From positions 22,484,908 through 22,548,907 of the forward strand of contig OW387134.1 in assembly GCA_936440205.1 (NCBI GenBank): a DNA stretch of 64,000 nucleotides. Direction: 5' to 3'. Positions 56,216 to 64,000 of this stretch are shown here, piece by piece. The stretch comes from Lepidonotus clava. Lineage: Eukaryota; Annelida; Polychaeta; Phyllodocida; Polynoidae. Both the position numbers and the translations under genes were made by a program. The stretch's first letter is position 1. Each line of letters begins with the position of its first letter. Below the pieces are notes generated by a model. It was given only the letters and a program-made list of their open reading frames with translations, searched no databases and was not told where the DNA came from.

Positions 56216-59200
56216 CTGGGACCTAGAGTAGGCAACACCAGGAGAAATACAGGAATAGAGGAGATCTGAGATCTAGGCCCTGAACCTGTTTGCTCTGGTA
56301 TGCTGGCTTCTATGGTCTCCACCCTGCTGCTCTGCAGCCTACTTGAGTTTAGATTGCTATTTGGTGAGATACATCTTATTGCTGACAAGGGACTTATTAT
56401 ATCAGTATTTAGGTTAGCCACATTGTATGGGTGAAAATTATTTATATGATTATAATTTGATAGATAGTTTATTGACACTTGCTATTTCGCATTTGTGTGA
56501 CATTATTTCCTCTGGGAGTCAGCCTTTATTAATACATTATTGATTATCTCTGTATTACCTCTCTATGTCGTTATTGAATTCAATAGAATTATATTAGGAC
56601 CATCATAGTAATCATAATATATACGTCCTGATGAAGTGGTAACCTTTTTTTGGAGATTGAGTTATTCTCCCACACGAATAAAAATCAAGGTTACTTTCAT
56701 TTTCCTTGAGCTTTGAGGACTATGAATTAGATATACATTTGAATGGAATTGTAAGGCATTAGCCGGCTACCACTTGGCGCCTTAAAGGGAAGGGAAACAG
56801 TGGCGGGAAGAGAGGCGGAGACCAAACTGTACTGGACGGCCGGACTGACGGAGCGAGGCCGTGGTGGCTAAGGGAAGGGGAGAGGGGGGCACGGGGGCAA
56901 AGGTTGGGTGGGGGGCGTGCCGCCATCTACCGAGCCGCAATGGAGTGCGGCTGCGACAAGGGATCCATCAGAGGACATAAAGGATGGGGTGGGCGGGGGA
57001 GGGCCCGGGCCCGGCTGGGGGAGCCGTGTGAGAAGTCGGACGGAGCTCGGCGGCCGACACCCGGCCCCACCCAGCCCCAGCAGCCACTCGGACCATCATC
57101 CGTCTCCCCACGGACCGCCGTGCCCGCGCCCCCGCGCCTTCAGATATGGATCCACCTACTCGTGCCCCATTTATCACTTGTTTTAATCCAATAGGTCTAT
57201 TGATCACGGCTTTTCTGGTCGCATCGAGGCGGGTCACTTTCCGTGCCTGGTTATTTGGGAAATCTGCTACCAAGGACGTTTTTTCTGGCCATGCCCCATT
57301 GCGCCATATGGCGGGCTATGCATGGAAGCTCCTCTTGTCAAGTTAAAAAGCCTATACCTATGTTTTATGGTTCACTTTGTTTCTAACTAAAGTTTTCATG
57401 CTCGGAAACTTTTCTCCTGGTTAGATAACATGGTGGATCCAATGGTTCTTTTCTTTAATGGGGCCTCAACCTTTTAACTCGATGCACAAGATTCATTCTC
57501 AAAGATCACAATGTGATTTTTTATAAAAAGGACTGTTATCTAAAGCCGACAGGGCTCACTCTGTGATTTCCGTATGGGGATTGTTATAAATAAGATGAAA
57601 CATGTTAGAAGCAGGTCTATCCTCCACTTATATTTCAGGATCATAAATGTTGTATCTGATGAAGCCCTGTTAATATATGTCCCAGAGGAAGTACTCTTAG
57701 AACTACACGTCCTCAAAAACGTCCCTTGTAGACGAATATTATCATGAATGATAAGACAATCTCTTTTTATGCTGGGAATTGTAAGCGTCTGCCCATACAG
57801 TGAAAAGATAATAAGCAGCAGCGGACCCGCATAACAATGGAGTTTTTGAAGGGGCCTTGTTGGTTTATTCTCTAGAAACTGAACAAAAGGCGCGTGTATG
57901 GGTATGTGGTGAGTGGATGCTAGTAAAGGAGCACATTATTCTAAAAGAAAACCCTCCTATTTTGGCACAAAATAAAGTGTAGATATCTGCAGTGAGACAC
58001 TATACATTAGAAATGTTCTAATCAAATTATGGTAGACAACACTTATGTCTTTACATCAAATAGATTCTTGCAGTAACCGAAAATAGAGGATAGCAGTTTT
58101 GTATTGTATCCTGCCATGCAAGGAACTTAAAGAGCAATCAGAAGTAGTTTAGAAAATTCGATGAAATCTTCTTGTCTGTTTATTTATGGCTTGAAGATTC
58201 TCTCAAAGACGGTTTTGTCATAAAATACATCCAATATGAACTCCTATGACCATGAAATTTAGAAAATGGAGTAATTCACACTGAAATTGTGACATGTTTT
58301 GACTTGGCAATCAGCATAAATTATGGAAAAACTATCCATGCCAACAGATATGATATGTATTAGAAAGTAGAAGTAATGTAATCACCATAGTTCAATATGG
58401 TATAAATCATGTCCGATACCTTGAGGAAATACTTATTCTAACAATAGGCCTAATGGGTATATTCCCTACTAAAGCTGATTAATATGACTGTACAAGGATG
58501 ATGTTAACGTTCTTTTTAAAGATCATGGATGAAATCAATCTTTGATGGCTAGAGCCATACTTTTTATGACGAATTTATGTGCTTGGGGTAAATGATACAA
58601 AACATAATTATAAAGATTATTGCTTTCCATGGTTTGTTCCCGTAATCAGTAATCGGGAGATTATTATATCGGGCCTCTTCCCTAAGCTGCCTGTGCTCAT
58701 TCCCGAACATACGCTCACGACGTTTTGCTTTGCACGTCATCAATAATACTAGCACTTCCCCAACCAGTAAGACAGATGGGAGACGGAACCATATCTCCAG
58801 TCTGTTGTCGCCTCGTTCTGCCAGGATTACCGAAGGGTGAGCATGGTTTGGTGCAATCCATCCCAAAGGGCTTTGCGGGTGCACGCGGGGAACGTGGCTG
58901 TGCCGCCTCTAGGGAACATATCACATAATCCATTCAGGTGATATTCCTGCGTGCTAAGGAGCCCGGCTGCGTCCTGGCGGCAGCGGATAGATGAAATGAT
59001 GGCCTCAGAGAATTGTGTCTGCTGAGCTAATCCCTTTAGGGGGTGCGGCCACCCGAGCCTATCATCAAGCTGCTCCCCAGGACTTACATACCATGCCTGG
59101 TCGACTGGCGAGCAACTCGCTTTAAGTGAGAAACATTGCTGGTGTACCTCTGCTCGTTTGATCTTCAGTATACATAATGCATGGTAGTACCAATGCCATT

Positions 59201-59923
59201 GATGGCTTTTGGCTTCCATGCAATAATGAGTATCCGGAAATACACTGTGTGTAACTTACTGAATACTGGCAATATCTCTCGAAAATAAGTAAAGTTTTAT
59301 ACAACAAATTACATTACAAAAAAATGTGATATTTCATATTAGACCTCCTTTACAATTTGTCTCATATAAAATTCTTTGTAGGCATAATTCCCCGATCAGT
59401 TTGAAACACACCTTCTATCAAAAACATTAACACTATTAATTTCCTTGTTACATTGTATCTTTCCCAAATGGCCCATCAATTTTGTCTTAAACACGCACTG
59501 GCACGTGTGAGTTTAATGGTAAATAAAGAGAACAAAGCACGTTAAGAGAGACCTCAGTTTCAAACAAACTGCATTGTTTAGAGGCTGAAATCAATGTATC
59601 GAATTAATGATGCCGTCATTTATGTCTCTCCTCAGTGTTTCCTTCTCCTCATCTTTAATCCCTTTGTACTTGTTTCACCAGTCTCAGTTTGCCTATGCTG
59701 CTCACGCAAAGTCTCTATTGTGCCCCAAGCCAATGGTCAATAGAGGTACACGCGAATTTATCACAGGGCTAACGTCTACCCGGCAATGCCCAGAGGAGTA
59801 CTTACTTCAGCCACGGGTATGCACATTATCCTTATGGCCTGCAGCCCCATACGAAAGAGGCAGACTTTTCAGGTATTCACAAATGGTATCAGCATTTCAA
59901 TGAAACGCTTTTTAAGGAAATGT

Positions 59924-59969
59924 TATATATATATATATTCCTAACCTCATTTATTTATTTATTTATTCC
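59924..59969 (+). repeat. (TA)n and (ATTT)n microsatellites
   Basis: TATATATATATAT, then 11 mixed bases, then about five ATTT units. Confidence 0.85.
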
Positions 59970-61056
59970 TACACCAGCCATATGACATTCCCGGTGAAGA
60001 CTCCAGAAAGGGTCAAATGGAACTCAAAGCAAATCTGAAACGTTTGGCATTATTGGAAATCAGTAAGTCTTTGGACCATCTGGAATGAGGGGGCTTCTTC
60101 TAGACCACAGAGAACAGATGGTGATGGGCCGCCAGAACCTCAGGCCTCGACTGTTTCTCACGGTCTGCATGAAGGGCGTACCCCAGACGAGCAGCTCGCT
60201 GACGTAAACCACTCATGAGCAGCTCTGTCGCAGGCAATTGCTCATATTTTATAAGCCTGGTCCAGGATAGCAATCACTCGCTCGGGTCCCGCCTCCTGAA
60301 GCCAGCCAATAATGCCCTTGTTAGTCTACTTTCGCAGAAATCACCCCCCAAAGGACGACCGACCGCTATTCCTGCCAGTAATCGATTCCTCAGATACATC
60401 TTTCTCGATGAGCAATTGGGGGTGAACTCGTTGAGGGCTACGATATCTGCCCGTAAAGGGGAGACCTAGCAATCACACCCGGACACCAGAAATAGAGGTT
60501 GGCTTTTAGGACCGACGGAACCTGCTTTTATAACGAAACGCATGGCAGATTTAACGTAACTACGTATAGGTATTCAATTTTGGACGCCACCTTTGTAATC
60601 GATATGCTGTTAGTGTAGACAACAAATTAACGGTGCACAAACATCAAAGTATGTATGCGGAGGTATTCTCTTGGATGGATTGTGAAGTTACATGCGAGAT
60701 GCATGTACAATGTAAATGAAAGCTGGATCATGAAATCAGATGCACCCTTGTTTTATCACAGAGTGGAGGTAGCTTTTAAATGCGTTGGAAATAATAGGGT
60801 CTGTATTCTTGCCGCAGGAAATGGAAATAATGAGGGTTTCTATTTTCAGAGAGGTCCCCATGGGCGTCACATATACGAGATGGTCGCTCTCGTGTCCTGT
60901 TACATGGAACCTCCATACATAAAAAGGTTTGGCACATACATTACCCTGCCACCTAATCAATAGTTTCGGCAGCAGCCGGGCCTCTTGCAAAATAAATACG
61001 AGGCGTCCACACTGAGCATGCGTGGGTCACATTGTAACCGAACTAATCAGGCTAGT

Positions 61057-61391
61057 CCAATGAGTGGGGGTTGGTGAATCTGCAGACCAATGGGCGCCTT
61101 GAAACTGTAGAAAGCAGTAGAAAAGCACTCATTGTAAAGTCAGTGGCGGAGGAACGCGATGTAAGGTGAATAGATGCGGCCGTGGCTGGTCATTTGGTGG
61201 CCAGTCCAATGATTGGGGTCCACCCACGGCGGGGTTGGTGGACGTTAGGAGATGGGTTAATGGGCTAGATAAATGCAATTGGTCCAGTTTGGGGCAGACC
61301 TATCGATTGGGGGAACAGGAGGAACAAAAACAGACCGGCCCAGGGCTGAAGTAGGTTAATTGGTGGTACCTCAAATCACATTCTGCCCAAT
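61057..61391. promoter_or_regulatory. CCAAT-box cluster
   Basis: Eight CCAAT/ATTGG pentamers in 335 bp: 61057, 61087, 61206, 61212, 61278, 61306, 61359 and 61387. Two form CCAATGATTGG. CCAAT boxes are bound by NF-Y in promoters. About 0.65 would be expected by chance at equal base frequencies. Role inferred; no TATA or exon was recognised beside it. Confidence 0.35.
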
Positions 61392-62530
61392 GGGTTGGTA
61401 CGGGTCTATGTAGGAAGGGTCGACCCCGTCTTATTTTCTGATAGACATCTGAATGACAGCTCCATAATTCGAGGACATACGTATACATGTCCCCGAATCC
61501 TCATCCACGGTCACAAACGTGCTATACACATGGCCGCCTGCAAAGATTGATCGACTTGGTGAGAAAAACGCCGACTGGCCTCGCACTGTGTTGCCTGGAT
61601 AGGAACATGATAAACACGCCCTATTCAACGATGGCCCCATCTCAAAATCGTTTCTCGAATAAGAAAAAGAGCAGTTGGAGAATTGGACTAAGCTAAGCCC
61701 ACCAGCAGCATGTTTGTCAAAGGAGATTAACTAATCCATTTGACTACCCATCTACACTGCAGCCTCGTGTGACCTTTCTAACTACATTAAAAGCGTCCTG
61801 AAATATATAATCTCGCTTTCACTGTAAGGGATAATTCATTTGCTTCAATAGATAGTATCTTTCAGTGATCCCTCTACATGTTGGTTCACTGTTATAGCTT
61901 TTTGCTAATATTATATCAGATGGTTAATCTTTATGCGCAGCTGGTGTGTACAGGCAGATAAAAGATGAAATTAAAGATATAATGTTGAATTGATATGGAT
62001 CAGTTTGTACCGTTTGTGTGTTTGTCTGTTCGTGTGTGTGCAAATGTTAAGGTCAATCTACGGAACCAATTATACCTTGATCTATATATATGGAGGCGAC
62101 GCTAGCATTCAGCACCAGTATCAAAGATGTAAATGCAATATGCATATCAGCTACTTGCTGACTGTCTACCCATCTAGCAAATTTGCATGATCTCCAGTCA
62201 GAAATGGACCAGCAGTCACGTCTGTTGAGGGCGGATGTGTGTGTGCGGTAATGGGCAAAGTTGGCGCATGGAAAGGCGTGTCACCTTGGTGATTGTAGCT
62301 CACGTTTGCTCGCCTGATAAGGTCTCCCATGTCACATCTATCTGCTACCATGTCAGTATAGTGTCATAGGATACGATGTCTTTGATCGACGTGATCACAC
62401 CTATAACTTAACTCAATTGACCCTTCTTCTAATCTCAGCCCTATATATATATTATACATGTGTACACAATAAACACTTTTTTTAATTTAATTCCAAGGCT
62501 TCACGTGGTTACAAGGTCTTCTAGCCTCTT

Positions 62531-62531
<1 letters not shown>

Positions 62532-62570
<39 letters not shown>

Positions 62571-62571
62571 A
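62532..62571 (+). repeat. (TA)n microsatellite
   Basis: Near-perfect ATATAT run of about 30 bp with a short GTATATA extension. Confidence 0.92.
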
Positions 62572-62701
62572 GGATGAATGTAGCTACAGTCATGTAAAAG
62601 GATGAGATGAGCAACTTATGTCTACCAGTGATATCATTATGGACAAAATTACCTTTACCCCTATGAAGGGATAGATGGAAATTATAATTCTGTGTAGTTT
62701 A

Positions 62702-62835
62702 CTACTTGAGCTGCAGACCCTTAACCTCTTTCTTGAATTTGAAATTGCTGATCGATCTTTGTATCTCTTCAGGAATATGATCCCAGGGGGAGACACCCCT
62801 AAACACAGGACTTTGTGTAAGTGGTATTGGCAAGC
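62702..62835 (-). mobile_element. LINE ORF2 C-terminal remnant
   Basis: Minus-strand frame ending at TAG 62704-62702 reads PLTQSPVFRGVSPWDHIPEE, then IQRSISNFKFKKEVKGLQLK. 'RG.S.W..IPEEI..S.S...FK' is the usual end of non-LTR ORF2. The upstream part is not recognisable. The 3' UTR may run to the A/T-rich tract near 62475-62570. Confidence 0.6.
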
Positions 62836-64000
62836 TGACAATAGTGAAACAAGTACAAAGGGATTAATATCTTTTGTAGATCCTAGACTGGGTCGGATTA
62901 CTGATCTGTTCCCATCCGCTTATAAATGAACTATGTGAAGCAGCAAACAATGGCTTATTATAGTGATCCGAATCTATGTTTCAATAGGTTTTCGTAGTTT
63001 AGGCTTTAAATGTAGAGTCACAAAGTTTTGATATTAAACTTTATTTCAGAACTGAAAACAAGATTATTTTGTCCCTTAGTATTGAAATTGACCCACTGAC
63101 ATTGAGAGAGTGTTCCGAACCTCGCACTACAATACATTCAAAAGTAGGTCAGAGAAACAATCCGTGACACTTGGTCTTGATGAATAACGATTTCTATGTA
63201 AAATTCAGTATGTGTATACGGGCATTCGTCCTTTCATACTTTGTAAATAGCTATAAGCATCTAGGTCACCTCCAGGGGCAATATCAAAGGGAACAGGTGC
63301 CGCTTACAGAGTAGTGACATTACATGAGCGATGGTATATTAGCTACAACTGTAGGCCTATTTGCTATTCCGTTGGAGGTTGTAGCAGGGACGGGACGACG
63401 AATAAGACAGAAAATATGACAATAACGCCCATAGAAGCCTAAGCGTGTGAATTAATGTTATGGGTTAATAATTAACTTATCCGACTCTTGCTTTCCATTT
63501 TCTTGCCAAACATGGTTAGAACGCAATTTTAATAGCAATAAACACAATGTATCAGCTTCCTATTCATTAAATGTAAAGTGTCGACGCCATTTACGATGTA
63601 TATTTTGTTTTGACACAGGACAAAATTGCCGTTTACTTCATATTCTCGCCAATCTTTTTCTTTGATATATATTGTATGATCACAATAAGGACCTCGTTTG
63701 TAGGCGTATGCTTTGGCGAGACGAGGCACTGCTCATATTTCAACATAACTTGATGTTATTGTCTGGATGAAGTCTCTATGCAAATAACTTTATATATATA
63801 CACGTGCAGTAACTTCGTTATCAGCCGAACTGCTCTGCATAATGATAATACAGAATGTTATCAAATGATTCCATTGATATATGGCATTGCGCCGGCATTT
63901 CCACCAGCAATTCAAGTTGGCTAAAACAGTATTAGGGATAGAAAAGTGGTTACGGTGCACAGTCCAGCATGCCTCTAATGTTTAATGGTCCATTATCATA

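Larger units (their letters stand above)
44623..64000. other. Intron or upstream sequence 5' of exon A
   Basis: 19.4 kb with no recognisable exon. It holds a CRE pair (46.6 kb), a compound MITE (48.3 kb), LINE pieces (51.4, 55.4-56.2 and 62.7 kb), hairpins (46.4, 51.5 and 55.3 kb), a GC-rich patch (56.8-57.2 kb), a CCAAT cluster (61.1-61.4 kb) and simple repeats. The first coding exon of the aminopeptidase is expected to be long (anchor plus beta domain) and would have been noticeable. It is therefore probably beyond the window, or the CRE or CCAAT region marks an alternative promoter. Confidence 0.5.

Noticed and set aside
56194-56478. 94-codon minus-strand frame next to the LINE, considered as its ORF1.
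   Set aside because: The target-site duplication places it outside the inserted LINE; no zinc-knuckle or coiled-coil pattern was seen.
56860-57200. GC-rich patch considered as a CpG-island promoter, with overlapping open frames.
   Set aside because: No core promoter motif, exon or transcript start signal beside it; several similar GC-rich patches occur in the window.
56620-57700. CCTGATGAAG-type words near 56627 and 57655, reminiscent of retroelement 3' ends.
   Set aside because: Short words without an adjoining reverse transcriptase frame.
1-64000. CRISPR arrays, bacterial operons, LTR or virus-like elements.
   Set aside because: Spliced animal gene context; no regularly spaced repeats, no long terminal repeats and no capsid, envelope, protease or integrase frames were seen.

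Overview
The window is one stretch of a large, intron-rich animal genome. It is dominated by a single split gene on the minus strand that enters from beyond position 64000 and leaves beyond position 1. Ten consecutive coding exons can be read between 44622 and 1905. All have GT/AG borders and compatible phases, and together they give about 394 residues without a stop. The product is an M1-family zinc aminopeptidase of the glutamyl aminopeptidase / aminopeptidase N / IRAP-ERAP group, with GAMEN, HEXXH-x18-E and ISYDKG motifs all present. The exons for the N-terminus (anchor and first part of the beta domain) and for most of the C-terminal helical domain were not found and should lie outside the window. 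No second host gene could be supported on either strand.

Layout, left to right: C-terminal-side exons cluster at 1.9-5.96 kb. The zinc-site exons are at 10.9-15.05 kb. One exon sits at 26.2-26.4 kb and one at 44.5-44.6 kb, separated by introns of about 11.2 kb and 18.1 kb. The remainder, including 44.6-64 kb, is intron filled with decayed mobile DNA, low-complexity tracts and candidate regulatory clusters.

Mobile DNA: several 5'-truncated non-LTR retrotransposon (LINE) copies (15.3-16.7, 23.7-25.3, 25.3-25.7 and 55.4-56.2 kb, plus weaker remnants near 34.4, 51.4 and 62.7 kb), one with a clear 25-bp target-site duplication. There are also several non-autonomous inverted-repeat elements: a GC-rich family with CATACCCAC ends in two copies (12.4 and 30.2 kb); a 625-bp compound element with 20-bp perfect ends (48.3 kb); a long-inverted-repeat element near 34.7-35.8 kb that itself carries a small inserted element (second copy near 49.1 kb); and four compact hairpins. 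No LTR retrovirus-like, Polinton-like or capsid/envelope-bearing element was seen.

Organism: long introns, diverse LINEs and MITEs, an M1 ectopeptidase closest to the ENPEP/ANPEP type, and frequent TAGGCCTA octamers suggest a marine invertebrate, perhaps a deuterostome (echinoderm, hemichordate or cephalochordate). The sequence alone does not settle this.

The most unexpected signal is not a gene. The 9-bp inverted repeat GAGC(A/T)GCTC occurs exactly 12 times across the window, where base-composition-free chance predicts about 0.5. Two other candidate control regions are a pair of identical CRE palindromes at 46.6-46.8 kb and a cluster of eight CCAAT boxes at 61.06-61.39 kb.
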